Shown: positions 41,646-51,201, counted from the stretch's first letter. The stretch is 64,000 nt of DNA from Planctomycetota bacterium (GCA_021805985.1 JAJZDN010000014.1:16402-80401), one strand, 5' to 3'. Notes: generated by a model not told the origin, from the sequence alone. Program-made: numbers and translations.

Positions 41646-42563
41646 TTACTTCTTTTTGGCTTTCCGTTCCGATGCGGTTTGCATCCATCGCAGGATGCTT
41701 TCGGGCAGTGGCGATTGAAAATCCAGTATTTTTCCCGTGCGGGGATGTTTCAATTGCACGTGCACCGCATGAAGGCATAATCTGCTTTCGCCGCCCCGCC
41801 GCGCGGCTGCTGTACCATAGAATACATCCCCTACCACTGGATGACCAATAGCCGCGAACTGCACGCGAATCTGATGCTTGCGACCCGTATGCAACCGACA
41901 ACGAATCAGACTAAATGCGCGATTGGAACGTAAAAGCTGGTAATCAAGAATCGCGGGTTTACCCGCGCTGGCACCGGCAATTTGAGGATTCGGCGGACAA
42001 ACGCGCACCATTCCGGATTCCGTTTCAAGCAGCCGGTGTTCCAGCCGCCCCGCCGGGGCTTTGGGTGTTCCATGCACCACCAATTCATACTCTCGCGTGA
42101 TGCTATGGGTTCGGAACTGCCGCTTCAAATCCGCTAACGCGCGCACCGATCGGGCCAGTACCAGCAAGCCCGAGGCGTCCTTATCCAGGCGATGCACCAG
42201 ATGGGTTTTGAGTTTCTGGTTGTCTCGGCTTAGCACCCGATTGACCCCCGCCAGCAATGTGGGGCGTTTCTCTTCGGCATGGGTTGCGGTCAGCAGTCCG
42301 GCGGGTTTAACAACGACCAGCAGATCGGCGTCGGCGTGGACGGTTCGCACCGCATCATCGAGGCGCGGCGATTCCGCCGCCGTATTTTGCGGCGTATCAC
42401 ATAAGTGGGGTACGACACCGGCTGGAACGAGTTGTTTCAGGGATCGCACGGGTTTGCCATGGAGCATCACGCGGGCGTCCTGCACCATTTGGCGCAACGT
42501 CGTGGTTTTAGCCTGGGGATAGGTTTGCTGCAGAAATTCCAAAATGGTGATGGTGTCAGTCAT
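41646..42563 (-). CDS. RluA-family pseudouridine synthase
   Basis: Converts specific uridines of rRNA or tRNA to pseudouridine. An S4-like N-terminal part ('LRQMVQDARVMLHGKPVRSL') precedes the catalytic domain with 'LLVVVKPAGLLTATHAEEKR' and 'HLVHRLDKDASGLLVLARSV' (catalytic Asp), then 'IRCRLHTGRKHQIRVQFAAI' and 'GHPVVGDVFYG'. 305 aa. Target position not predictable. Upstream neighbour parB ends about 20 bases away. Confidence 0.9.
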   Translation of the reverse strand: MTDTITILEFLQQTYPQAKTTTLRQMVQDARVMLHGKPVRSLKQLVPAGVVPHLCDTPQNTAAESPRLDDAVRTVHADADLLVVVKPAGLLTATHAEEKRPTLLAGVNRVLSRDNQKLKTHLVHRLDKDASGLLVLARSVRALADLKRQFRTHSITREYELVVHGTPKAPAGRLEHRLLETESGMVRVCPPNPQIAGASAGKPAILDYQLLRSNRAFSLIRCRLHTGRKHQIRVQFAAIGHPVVGDVFYGTAAARRGGESRLCLHAVHVQLKHPRTGKILDFQSPLPESILRWMQTASERKAKKK

Positions 42564-42585
42564 AAGATATACACATGTACATAAA

Positions 42586-43530
42586 TTATATTGCGCTAGG
42601 GGTAAACTGACCGAAAATGCGGTCAAAGTCATCCACGGAAAAATACTGGATCACAACTTTACCGGCCCCTTTTTTGCGGCTGGGGATAATGCGCAGTTTG
42701 GTGCCCAGTTGCCGGGAGATGCGTTGTTCCATATCCAGCACATTGGGCGTGCGAACGGAGCCAGGCTTGGCTACGCGAGGGGCTGCCGCCCCGCTTTCAC
42801 GGGCCAGCGCCTCCAGACGCCGTACGCTTAGACCTTGTTGCGCAGCCAAGGCGGCCAGGGCAGTCTGGCGCTCTGCGTCATCAATACCGGCGAGCACTTT
42901 GGCATGACCCGTTGAAAGCGCTCCAGAGATGAGCAAATCCTGAATATCGCCTGGAAGATCCAGCAGGCGTAGAAAATTGGTGATGGTGGTGCGGTCTTCG
43001 CCGAGGCGTTCCGCTGCTTGCGAATGGGTCATTGAAAACCGCTGAATATAGTCACTATAGGCTTTGGCTCTTTCGATGGCGTTAAGGTCTTGCCGCTGAA
43101 TATTTTCTATGAGCGCCCACTCAATTTGTTGCTCCGGTGTGGTATCGGCGCGGATAATGGCGGATATAGTCAGCAGGCCAGCTAACTTAGCGGCCGCCGT
43201 GCGGCGGTGTCCGGCAACAAGCTGGTAGCGTTGGCCGACCTGCTTGAGTAAAACTGGCTGCAAAATCCCGTGGGTTCGAATAGATTGAGCCAATTCAGAA
43301 AGCGCGGCGCTGTCCATATTCTGCCGCGGCTGGGATGGATTATCATCAATCTGATCAATTGATATTTCGTAAATGCGTATGTGCTTGTCAGATGTGCCTG
43401 ACGAATCTTGTGGATTATCTGACTGAGAACTACCATGGGTGGTGTTTATCCGGTCTTCAGATGTAGTGTGTTTTGCTCGTTGCGTGATCAGAGCATTTAG
43501 TCCCCTACCGAGTCGTGCCTGCGCTGCCAT
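42586..43530 (-). CDS. parB: chromosome-partitioning protein ParB
   Basis: CTPase/DNA-binding protein that loads at parS and helps segregate the origin. 'MAAQARLGRGLNALI' N-terminus, 'ISIDQIDDNPSQPRQNMD', box II 'LVAGHRRTAAAKLA', 'IENIQRQDLNAIERAKAYSD', and helix-turn-helix 'MTHSQAAERLGEDRTTITNF' with 'LRLLDLP' are all present; the C-terminal dimer region follows. 314 aa. GGAGA precedes ATG 43530. Unusually parA is not adjacent. Two parS sites lie just upstream. Confidence 0.95.
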   Translation of the reverse strand: MAAQARLGRGLNALITQRAKHTTSEDRINTTHGSSQSDNPQDSSGTSDKHIRIYEISIDQIDDNPSQPRQNMDSAALSELAQSIRTHGILQPVLLKQVGQRYQLVAGHRRTAAAKLAGLLTISAIIRADTTPEQQIEWALIENIQRQDLNAIERAKAYSDYIQRFSMTHSQAAERLGEDRTTITNFLRLLDLPGDIQDLLISGALSTGHAKVLAGIDDAERQTALAALAAQQGLSVRRLEALARESGAAAPRVAKPGSVRTPNVLDMEQRISRQLGTKLRIIPSRKKGAGKVVIQYFSVDDFDRIFGQFTPSAI

Positions 43531-43558
43531 GGGAGATTCTCCGTACATTTGCAATCAA

Positions 43559-43574
43559 TGTTCTACGTGGAACA
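43559..43574. promoter_or_regulatory. parS site 1
   Basis: TGTTCTACGTGGAACA, one base from the parS form TGTTCCACGTGGAACA, extended by CAA/TTG to a 22-base symmetric block (43556-43577). It lies 29 bases upstream of the parB start. Confidence 0.88.
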
Positions 43575-43656
43575 TTGTCTAACATAGTAGCGGTTACGTC
43601 AAGTAGCAAAAAGTCTTCTATTCGGTTGGCCGCCTCTCCTCGAAGGAACGTCTCAA

Positions 43657-43672
43657 TGTTCCACGTAGAACA
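43657..43672. promoter_or_regulatory. parS site 2
   Basis: TGTTCCACGTAGAACA, the exact reverse complement of site 1, with the same CAA/TTG extension (43654-43675). Both fall between the GNAT and parB genes. Confidence 0.88.
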
Positions 43673-43693
43673 TTGCGTCTGGGTCACCATGAT

Positions 43694-44677
43694 TCATGAG
43701 GCGGAATTCAACCAAACTCTCGCGAGCCGGCCTAACTCTATCCAGTTCATTTTTTGATATAACGTTAAGGCGGGGTCGTTTTCAGCATCCACCTGCAACA
43801 CAGGAGTCTTTCCCATTTGTCTAATTCGGCCCACCATGTCGTGCACGAGTTCCCCTCCAAAGCCCTGCTTACGGTATTCCGGAAATGTAAATACGCCACC
43901 AATCTCGATAGTCGTAGTCAAAGCTAAATCAAATTTCGCCAGGGCGACAATCTCGCCATTAGGCTCGTGCACGCAGACATTCCGTGACTCGATCCAAGCA
44001 TTGACATCTGCATCAAATAAGATCCCGCGTTCCTGATTATAGAGTTTCCGCCAGCGGTGAAGCGCCGGCTCATCCCCGGCTCGCGCCAGCCGAACCTTGG
44101 GGCACAGTGCCGCCGGCTGCTCAGGCGGCAACGTCATCCTAATGTTCACATTCTTTTTTGCGGGAGCCTTGCGATTTACCAGGTTGAGAAGTCGCGGGGT
44201 CATCGCCGCTACTCCTGCCGCCAAGCCGGTTACGTAATTAATAGGCAGGGGCGGGTTCGCCGTTTCAGCGGTCACTGCCGAGGTCTTTTGTAAAGGATTA
44301 CCATCCCACCAAGTTTGCAGATAATCGCACAAAGCCCCGGCGGCCTCATCGGTGGATGCCAGTACATCAGCCCGATGGGCCTTAGGGACATAAAGCATTG
44401 CGCCGCAAGCACTTGTGAAATTTATACTGCCGGGTGCAGCGGGTTTCTTAGCGACCACAACCAGGTGCAGGTCGTCGCGCGCCAGCGGGGGGGTTAAGGA
44501 CAGTCGTTCCCAGAAATGCGCCAATGTATCCATGACGCCCCCGCCGGCGGATCTTAAATAATCCGCCGCCTGTTTGGAGCGATCCAGCGGAACGCGCACG
44601 GCCGTTGGGTTTATATCTGATTGTTCCGTGGCGTTCAAAACAGGCCGACTCCACAGTCCCCGAATTTCCGCAACCAC
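43694..44677 (-). CDS. GNAT-family acetyltransferase
   Basis: 327 residues. The C-terminal 150 residues form the GNAT fold: 'VRLARAGDEPALHRWRKLYN', 'EIVALAKFDLALTTTIEIGG', 'VFTFPEYRKQGFGGELVHDM' (acetyl-CoA loop) and 'LQVDAENDPALTLYQKMNWI'. The N-terminal half is unassigned. GTG 44677 lacks a ribosome site but follows an AT-rich TATTATACAT stretch by a few bases, so a leaderless start is possible; an internal ATG at 44533 is an alternative. The 346-base gap upstream (44678-45023) shows no gene. Confidence 0.78.
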   Translation of the reverse strand: MVAEIRGLWSRPVLNATEQSDINPTAVRVPLDRSKQAADYLRSAGGGVMDTLAHFWERLSLTPPLARDDLHLVVVAKKPAAPGSINFTSACGAMLYVPKAHRADVLASTDEAAGALCDYLQTWWDGNPLQKTSAVTAETANPPLPINYVTGLAAGVAAMTPRLLNLVNRKAPAKKNVNIRMTLPPEQPAALCPKVRLARAGDEPALHRWRKLYNQERGILFDADVNAWIESRNVCVHEPNGEIVALAKFDLALTTTIEIGGVFTFPEYRKQGFGGELVHDMVGRIRQMGKTPVLQVDAENDPALTLYQKMNWIELGRLARVWLNSAS

Positions 44678-45023
44678 AATGATGTATAATATATATGACT
44701 ACATGTGAACATATATCGATGTATTCTCCACTATGGCTACCCCGGTGCGTGCCCACGTACCGGGGCCTCCGCAAAAGCCCGCGACTTATCCGAAGCGGGC
44801 GAAAGTTGACGGTCCGCCTGGATCCGTCTACCGGAGTCCGCAGCTTTTCTTCCTGCCATGAAAAGCTGCCACCTCCGATACTGCGCTATTATTCTAACGT
44901 CTTGCGCCAAGGATAAAAGCCGGGTGGGATCTTTCATTGTGATCTTTTATGGCCGCAGTCCCCAGGGCATCGCCTGCAGTCGGCGGTATGGCACCGATCA
45001 GGAAGTGGGGGAGCAATTGTGGG

Positions 45024-45788
45024 TTACAAAAGTCCGTTGTCCTTGAGTTGCCGCACCTTACCTATCGCTGCCCAACTCACCGGCGTTGCCGGCGGCCCTG
45101 CCGTCAGGATGTCAGCCATGGGCAAGGCCAGAATGGTGTCATGTTCCTGCGCGTTCAAGGCATCCGTGCACTGGGCGAGCGGCTGTTTTAATTCCCCGTG
45201 CCACACCAGCTCGGGCTGGGCCAGTACCGGATCACGCATCAATGCCAGGACGGTCGGTGGGGCGGCAAGATTATCCGAGGCAAGCCCCAATTCTTCCTCA
45301 AGCTCTTTATACAAATGTTCCAACAGTATCTCTGCCCCATTGCTCCAACGCATCGGCCAATCCATCACGCCGCCAAAAAGATGGGCCCAATGGGGATAGG
45401 CCGCCACTTGTTTGCTGCGCACTCCCAGATAAGCGGTGTCGCCGTGCGTAAGCAGGATACTGTTGCCCAAAGCCGGAGTTATAGCGGTGGGGGAGTTGAC
45501 TTCAAACCACGCCCGGTCCCGCAAGGTTGTAACCAGAAACGTTTTGTAATCCGTGGCTGCGAGTTCCAGATGCAGTATTCCATTGGAAACTGCGGCACTT
45601 TTCAAACTGGCGACGGTACTGTTAAAAAGCATCCTGCCATCGCGGCTTGCCGCCAGCATATAGTCGTCCCATAGCGCCTCAATTCGGTGCAGAATTTCCG
45701 GTGGGGGAGGTAAATGTCCGGTGATCGCCACGGTAATCTGTTCGACCGTAAATGGCCCCGTCGCCAAAATTTCCAAGCTCTTTTTCAC
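45024..45788 (-). CDS. Nudix-hydrolase-like protein
   Basis: 254 residues. The Nudix box is recognisable as 'GGVMDWP...' followed by 'EHLYKELEEELGL' (REUXEEXGU part as ELEEELG). The N-terminal half 'VTTLRDRAWFEVNSPTAITP' and 'GDTAYLGVRSKQVAAYPHWA' resembles larger Nudix proteins acting on nucleotide-sugar or CoA derivatives. Start is a GTG with no clear ribosome site. Substrate unknown. Confidence 0.65.
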   Translation of the reverse strand: MKKSLEILATGPFTVEQITVAITGHLPPPPEILHRIEALWDDYMLAASRDGRMLFNSTVASLKSAAVSNGILHLELAATDYKTFLVTTLRDRAWFEVNSPTAITPALGNSILLTHGDTAYLGVRSKQVAAYPHWAHLFGGVMDWPMRWSNGAEILLEHLYKELEEELGLASDNLAAPPTVLALMRDPVLAQPELVWHGELKQPLAQCTDALNAQEHDTILALPMADILTAGPPATPVSWAAIGKVRQLKDNGLL

Positions 45789-45828
45789 AGCGGAATATTA
45801 ACCGATGCTGTCACTTGAGTACTGTTAC

Positions 45829-46350
45829 TTAGCGGCGTGATCGCTGGGAATTAAGATTTTCAAGCGCCTTGAGTGGATCCTTATCATCGCCTTCGTCATC
45901 CAGACTTACTGCATCATCAATGGGCTGGGCGATGATAATATCTCCATCCGGTGCGACATCCACCGTTTCGCCGGCTTCTGTAATAGAGTGGTCCTGAACA
46001 GGCTCCATGGCCATATCACCCAGGATGCTGCGGATAGGTTTAATCTGGTGCGGTTCGCCATCAATAACGACCGTGAAAGTCACAGGCCCCACGCGAATAT
46101 GATCACCGGCGACCAATGTTTGAGAGTCGGCGATGCGCTGGTTGTTATGGTACGTGCCATTGGAGCTATCAATGTCTTTGAGAACCGGTGCGTTGTCCTG
46201 AATCACAACTTCACAGTGGTTACGGGAGACTGTGGGAAGAGGGATCTGCAGGTCAGACTCATCAGATCTTCCAATGGAGGTCCGCTCCTTGAGCAGAGAA
46301 AATTCGCGCCTCTGTCCGTCCTCTTTGAAAATGACAAGAACTAAATCCAT
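45829..46350 (-). CDS. FHA domain protein
   Basis: 173 residues. FHA domain at about 20-90: 'TSIGRSDESDLQIPLPTVSR', 'NHCEVVIQDNAPVLKDIDSS' and 'NGTYHNNQRI', the phosphothreonine-binding loops. The C-terminal part is acidic and probably flexible, with threonines that kinases could use. GGAGG precedes ATG 46350. Could read phosphorylation by kinases such as the one at 8412. Confidence 0.92.
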   Translation of the reverse strand: MDLVLVIFKEDGQRREFSLLKERTSIGRSDESDLQIPLPTVSRNHCEVVIQDNAPVLKDIDSSNGTYHNNQRIADSQTLVAGDHIRVGPVTFTVVIDGEPHQIKPIRSILGDMAMEPVQDHSITEAGETVDVAPDGDIIIAQPIDDAVSLDDEGDDKDPLKALENLNSQRSRR

Positions 46351-46425
46351 CAGCGGCCTCCGTCTGTGCATATCCCTTCAATCGGGATTTATGCTAAACT
46401 AAGAGAATTTATCGGCCACAACGCC

Positions 46426-47742
46426 ATGCAGCATGACAAAATTATAGCCGAAGCGAGAAGTAAAGACGATAGCCCACGTCCTAAAATTTCTGAATTCCCG
46501 TTGCCGCAGGCAGGGCAGCGAACGGAGAAAGGCTTTTTTGACTTACCGCCAAATGTCGAATTTGATGCAAATTCAGTTATTGACGCCCTTTATGTGCATA
46601 TTCCCTTTTGTACCAGTAAGTGTCATTATTGCGATTTTTTCTCCTTAGCAGGGCATTTAGACCAAGCCGACGCATTTCTGGACGCCTTGGGGCGGGAATT
46701 GGAATTGCAGGTTAACCACTTTGGCAGCCCGGCACCGAAAACCATTTTTATCGGCGGCGGCACGCCTACCCTGCTACCGCCGGGGGCGCTAGCGCGACTG
46801 ATGGCCCAGATAAACAGCGCCATAAACTTTGACCGCCTCATCGAATTTACCGTGGAAGCAAACCCCAATACCTTCGACGCCCAGCGCGCCAAAATCTTGC
46901 GCGATGGGGGCGTGAATCGTATCAGCTTTGGTGCCCAGAGTTTTTCCGCAACGGAATTGGCCGTTTTGCAGCGGGACCATAATCCAGAAAGTGTCCCCGT
47001 GGCCATGGAAATCGCGCGACATGCCGGAATAGATAATTTGAACCTGGATTTGATTTTCGGTATTCCCGGGCAGAGTCTTGCGGATTGGGATAAAAATCTG
47101 GCCCGCGCCATTGAATTAGATTCCACGCATCTTTCCTGCTATGGCCTGATGTATGAGCCTAACACTCCCATGACCGCTCGAATGAAGCACGGGGAATTTA
47201 CGCCCGCCTCCGATGATCTGGAAATAGCGATGCTGCAACACACCCGAGATTGCCTGGCGGCGGCGGGATTTGCGCGTTATGAAATTTCAAATTATGCACA
47301 AGCCGGCAAAGCGTGTGAACATAATATCAATTACTGGAAAGCTCGAAATCATCTGGCGGTTGGTCCTTCGGCAGCGGGTTATCATTCCGGGTTTCGGTGG
47401 AAAAATGTGCAAAGTTTAACGCGTTATATCGATGCCCTGAATTCCGCGGCACCCGTTGTACCGATTACGGAAATTGAACGCCTCACAGGTTTTGCGCGCT
47501 GGGGGGAACTGGCGATTCTGAATTTGCGGCTTACTGAAGGCATCGTGCTGCAGGAATTCCTGCAGCGCACCGGCGTGGATGCCCTGGCCATTTTGAACAC
47601 AATTTTCCCACGGTATAGCACGCTGGGCTTTTGGGACGTCCGCAATGGCAACCTGGCACTAACGGAAGCGGGCATCGCCGTTTCTGATACTATTTTCGCC
47701 GATGTGCTGGAGGCCTTTGCGCAGGCGGCCAGAGGAAAATAA
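46426..47742 (+). CDS. hemW: radical SAM protein HemW
   Basis: HemW carries heme and belongs to the HemN-like radical SAM group; the [4Fe-4S] motif is 'IPFCTSKCHYCDFFSLAGH' (CxxxCxxC). 'IFIGGGTPTLLPPGALARLM', 'FTVEANPNTFDAQRAKILRD' and 'GVNRISFGAQSFSATELAVL' follow, with a C-terminal winged-helix part. An extra 70 residues precede the domain compared with typical HemW; the exact start is uncertain (46426 chosen, 46366 possible). It is divergent from the FHA gene. Confidence 0.92.
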   Translation: MQHDKIIAEARSKDDSPRPKISEFPLPQAGQRTEKGFFDLPPNVEFDANSVIDALYVHIPFCTSKCHYCDFFSLAGHLDQADAFLDALGRELELQVNHFGSPAPKTIFIGGGTPTLLPPGALARLMAQINSAINFDRLIEFTVEANPNTFDAQRAKILRDGGVNRISFGAQSFSATELAVLQRDHNPESVPVAMEIARHAGIDNLNLDLIFGIPGQSLADWDKNLARAIELDSTHLSCYGLMYEPNTPMTARMKHGEFTPASDDLEIAMLQHTRDCLAAAGFARYEISNYAQAGKACEHNINYWKARNHLAVGPSAAGYHSGFRWKNVQSLTRYIDALNSAAPVVPITEIERLTGFARWGELAILNLRLTEGIVLQEFLQRTGVDALAILNTIFPRYSTLGFWDVRNGNLALTEAGIAVSDTIFADVLEAFAQAARGK

Positions 47743-47826
47743 TGGCGCGCCAGCCCGTTTGATTTCTTAGCCGAGCGTTATTACAATGTAATGTAGTATT
47801 TGGTATGGCATGACAGGAGTTGCAAC

Positions 47827-48060
47827 ATGACATTGGTAAAGACTATTCGGAAAGTTGGCAATGGCAGCGCGTTACCGCTGGATAAAACTTTGCTGGACCT
47901 CGCGGGTTGGCACGTTGGCGATCAGGTGCAGATTACCGTGGATGGCCCAAGAGTCATTCTTACGGCGATGAACGCCGGTATTGGCAAAGAGCGGCTAGAA
48001 AAATCTCTAAGGGAAATTCGCACAAAATATGCTAAGGCGTTACAGGAACTGGCCAAGTGA
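47827..48060 (+). CDS. AbrB/MazE-type antitoxin
   Basis: 77 residues with an AbrB fold: 'TLVKTIRKVGNGSALPLDKT' and 'AGWHVGDQVQITVDGPRVIL'. Such antitoxins bind their operator and neutralise a toxin through the C-terminal tail. AGGAG lies 7 bases before ATG 47827. The next gene starts inside its stop (GTGA), so the pair is coupled. Confidence 0.88.
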   Translation: MTLVKTIRKVGNGSALPLDKTLLDLAGWHVGDQVQITVDGPRVILTAMNAGIGKERLEKSLREIRTKYAKALQELAK

Positions 48061-48461
48061 GCAAGGCGGAAATTACATTTTTAAGTGTCGAGGATGTCAT
48101 TACCGTACACGATGATACCATCGCATACGAAGGGGGACTGGCGGGCCTGCGCGATCGTGGACTGCTGGAATCCGCAGTCATGATGCCGCAGGCGGCATTC
48201 GGCGGGCAGTACCTGCACGATGGCATTCAGGCGATGGCGGCGGCCTATTTATTCCATATATGTCAGGCCCACGCGTTTCATGATGGAAACAAACGTACGA
48301 GCGTTGTTTCCGCAATTGCGTTCCTGAAAGCCAACGGGCGTGACCTGATAGCAACCAACACGGAACTTGTGGAACTTGGCTTGGGCGTTGCCGGGGGTAT
48401 ATTGGATAAATCCGATGCGACCGCGTGGATGCGCCAATTCGCCAAGCGTATAAAAACATAA
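48057..48461 (+). CDS. Doc-type Fic toxin
   Basis: 134 residues. Fic motif 'CQAHAFHDGNKRTSVVSAIA' (HxFxDGNKRT), N-terminal 'LSVEDVITVHDDTIAYEGGL', as in Doc, which phosphorylates EF-Tu. Here paired with an AbrB-type rather than a Phd-type antitoxin. GTG start overlaps the antitoxin stop. Confidence 0.9.
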   Translation: MSKAEITFLSVEDVITVHDDTIAYEGGLAGLRDRGLLESAVMMPQAAFGGQYLHDGIQAMAAAYLFHICQAHAFHDGNKRTSVVSAIAFLKANGRDLIATNTELVELGLGVAGGILDKSDATAWMRQFAKRIKT

Positions 48462-48606
48462 TGCACGCAACCTACCATCGCGTTGCCTCGCCGCCTTCCC
48501 GGCTCCAACGCTCTGATTACAAAACCGCTACAATGTCAATGGCCGTGGCGAGATCAGCGGATCAGCCTGCGGTTTGAAGACAGTTTTAAGCCTTTGGAGT
48601 CAATGA

Positions 48607-49578
48607 ATGCGCACCGGATCAATACGACTCTTTAAGATATTCGGTATCACCGTTTATCTGCACATTTCCTGGTTTCTTATTTTGCTCTTTGAAATGAGTT
48701 CCCGACGGCATTATTACACCAGTGAAGTCTGGCAGTTTCTGGAAATCGTGGCGCTATTTGGCATTGTGCTGATCCATGAATTCGGCCACGCCCTGGCGTG
48801 TCGATCGGTCGGGGGAAGCGCGGACACGATTATTCTTTGGCCCTTTGGCGGTTTTGCCTATGTTTCTCCGCCTTGGCGCCCGGGCGCCATGCTTTGGAGC
48901 ATTGTTGCCGGGCCGCTGGTAAACGTGATTCTGATTCCCATTACCGTGGGCATATTCTGGCTGACCGTCGCTCCGCACGTGGCGCTGACACCGCATAATT
49001 TTTTGGAGTTCCTGTTAAATACACCCGCCACGGCCGGCAATCTTGGCAGGTTTTTGTCGCGTGTGGTGCTGATCAACATTGTTCTGCTGATTTTTAATAT
49101 GCTTCCGGTGTATCCGTTGGATGGCGGAAAAATTCTGTGGTCACTGCTCTGGTTTGTTACCGGCGAGGGTTTGGCGTTACGCATCGCATCGGTTGTTGGG
49201 CTGTTGGGCTCCGGGCTGCTGGCATTGTGGGCGTTTAAGAGTGGTCAGATTTATTTAATGGCTGTCTCGGCGTTTTTGATTTTTGAGGCGGTCAATGCCT
49301 ATCGCCAATCAACGCGCCTGATGATGATGAGTAAAATTCCCCGCCATTCGCAGTACCGTTGCCCCAACTGCGACCAGGGTGCACGCGTTGGTGCTTTCTG
49401 GACATGCGCCAATTGCTCAACGCATTTTGACATGTTTGCATCTCATGGGCAATGCCCTAATTGTCATGCATCGTTTATGAATACGGAAATTCAATGTCCC
49501 GAATGCCGCGCGGTTTCTCCGGTTTCCCACTGGTTTGCGGCCGCCACGGTAGATCCCATTGAACCGCCCAGATCCTGA
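48607..49578 (+). CDS. site-2 protease family zinc metalloprotease with C-terminal zinc ribbons
   Basis: M50-family intramembrane protease, 323 aa. Zinc motif 'VLIHEFGHALACRSVGG' (HExxH), third ligand in 'FNMLPVYPLDGGKILW'; about six helices. From residue 245 the tail carries paired CxxC motifs ('CPNCDQGARV', 'CANCSTHF', 'CPNCHASF', 'CPECRAVSP'), two zinc ribbons on the cytoplasmic side that may bind substrate or nucleic acid. GGAG precedes ATG 48607. Confidence 0.9.
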   Translation: MRTGSIRLFKIFGITVYLHISWFLILLFEMSSRRHYYTSEVWQFLEIVALFGIVLIHEFGHALACRSVGGSADTIILWPFGGFAYVSPPWRPGAMLWSIVAGPLVNVILIPITVGIFWLTVAPHVALTPHNFLEFLLNTPATAGNLGRFLSRVVLINIVLLIFNMLPVYPLDGGKILWSLLWFVTGEGLALRIASVVGLLGSGLLALWAFKSGQIYLMAVSAFLIFEAVNAYRQSTRLMMMSKIPRHSQYRCPNCDQGARVGAFWTCANCSTHFDMFASHGQCPNCHASFMNTEIQCPECRAVSPVSHWFAAATVDPIEPPRS

Positions 49579-49758
49579 TCCTTGATAAACATTCGTCCCA
49601 TAAGAAAAAGCCTGGAGATTTTTCTGCCGCGATCACCATCAGAGTGCCGATGATCTTCAGGTTCACGTCGCGGTGCCGGTGGCACCTGCAGGTTGTGTGT
49701 TGGTTAAAAGGTGTTGTGGAAGAATCGCGTATTTTTCTTACCCAACGGAGCAGTAAAT

Positions 49759-51174
49759 ATGACTCCCATAGCTTCTATACTTCCCATGACTCCGGTGCTT
49801 GGGGCAGCGGATCAAACAAATACCGCAGGCCAGCGCATGGCGTTGTCAGAAGTCATCGGGGCTTTAAGTTACGCACTGGATCTGACCGAGGGCCTGCCCG
49901 CCGGCCATTGCATTCGCGTCTGCTGGATCGGCATGAATATTGGTAACCAGATGGGCCTGCCGGTAGAGACTCTTTCCCATCTGTATTACACGCTTTTGCT
50001 TAAGGACATTGGGTGCTCGAGCAATGCGGCCCGCGTCTGTGAACTTTATGACAGTGATGATCTGCAACTGAAAAGCCGATTTCGCCAAATTGATACGCAA
50101 AGTATTTCCCAGCTCACACGGTTCGTGGTGGGCAACCTGGCACCTAATGCCCCGTTGCGCAAGCGCGTGGGTAAACTGGTACATTTAGCTATCCATGGCA
50201 GAGAGCTTGCACGCGAGCTTGTCACCGCCCGCTGTGAACGTGGTGCCGGCATTGCCGCACGCATTGGTTTTGCCATGCCCGTGGCCGACGGCATACGTCG
50301 GTTGGATGAACATTGGAACGGCGGGGGAAACCCCGGCGGAGCCCAGGGCGTGGATATTCCAATTGAAAGCCGCATCGCCCTGCTGGCACAGGTGGCGGAA
50401 GTATTTCATGCGATCAGCGGCCCGAAAGAAGCACTTGAGCAAGTTAAACGTCGCTCGGGCACGTGGTTTGACCCTGCGGTGGTACAGGCCTTTGAACAGG
50501 TGGCTGCAACCTCCGATTTATGGAACATGCTTAAAGACAAGAATATAGATACACATGTACGCACCTTGGAGCCGCAGCATCTGGTGCAATATGTTGATGA
50601 GGCACAACTTGATCAAATTGCCCAGAGCTTTGCCGATGTGATCGACTCGAAAAGCCCCTTCACCAATGGCCACAGTCATCGTGTGGCCGATTACGCCTTG
50701 GATATCGGTCGGCAATTCGGCCTTAAGCCGGCCGAAGCCCGCTGGCTCAATCGTCTGGGATTACTGCATGACATCGGCAAACTTGGGGTAAGCAATTCTA
50801 TTCTGGACAAACCGGGAAAACTTAATGATCAGGAATGGGCACGCGTTCGCCTGCATCCGGTTTTCTCCGAGCAGATACTTGATCGGGTATCGGTATTTTC
50901 ATCCATGGCCTTCAGCGCCGGATCGCACCATGAACGCCTGGACGGCAAAGGATATCCGCGCGGCCTGATGGGAGCTGAAATTCCGCAGGTGGTGCGTATT
51001 CTCACCACCGCCGATGTATTTGACGCGCTAACTTCCGAACGCCCCTATCATCCCGGGCGCAGCATCCCCGAGTCGCTGGCGATTATGGAGAAGGACCGCG
51101 GCGTGGCTTTTGATCCGGATTGTCTGGACGCGCTAAAGAGATCTCTGCAAGGCCCCGCCTACCACGCCGCATGA
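49759..51174 (+). CDS. HD-GYP domain c-di-GMP phosphodiesterase-like protein
   Basis: 471 residues. The C-terminal HD-GYP domain is complete: 'SPFTNGHSHRVADYALDIGR', 'LGLLHDIGKLGVSNSILDKP', 'GSHHERLDGKGYPRGLMG' and 'TADVFDALTSERPYHPG'. The N-terminal half resembles a second HD-like unit ('LTEGLPAGHCIRVCWIGMN', 'LYYTLLLKDIGCSSNAA') lacking full metal ligands. Start by CGGAG about 8 bases upstream. Likely degrades or senses cyclic di-GMP; no receiver domain. Confidence 0.9.
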   Translation: MTPIASILPMTPVLGAADQTNTAGQRMALSEVIGALSYALDLTEGLPAGHCIRVCWIGMNIGNQMGLPVETLSHLYYTLLLKDIGCSSNAARVCELYDSDDLQLKSRFRQIDTQSISQLTRFVVGNLAPNAPLRKRVGKLVHLAIHGRELARELVTARCERGAGIAARIGFAMPVADGIRRLDEHWNGGGNPGGAQGVDIPIESRIALLAQVAEVFHAISGPKEALEQVKRRSGTWFDPAVVQAFEQVAATSDLWNMLKDKNIDTHVRTLEPQHLVQYVDEAQLDQIAQSFADVIDSKSPFTNGHSHRVADYALDIGRQFGLKPAEARWLNRLGLLHDIGKLGVSNSILDKPGKLNDQEWARVRLHPVFSEQILDRVSVFSSMAFSAGSHHERLDGKGYPRGLMGAEIPQVVRILTTADVFDALTSERPYHPGRSIPESLAIMEKDRGVAFDPDCLDALKRSLQGPAYHAA

Positions 51175-51201
51175 TAATTTATTGCACTGTGGCACCGGAC
51201 A

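Noticed and set aside
44678..45023. small plus-strand frames in the gap before the Nudix-like gene
   Set aside because: They lack ribosome sites and protein-like composition; nothing else is seen in this stretch beyond an AT-rich promoter-like patch near 44690.
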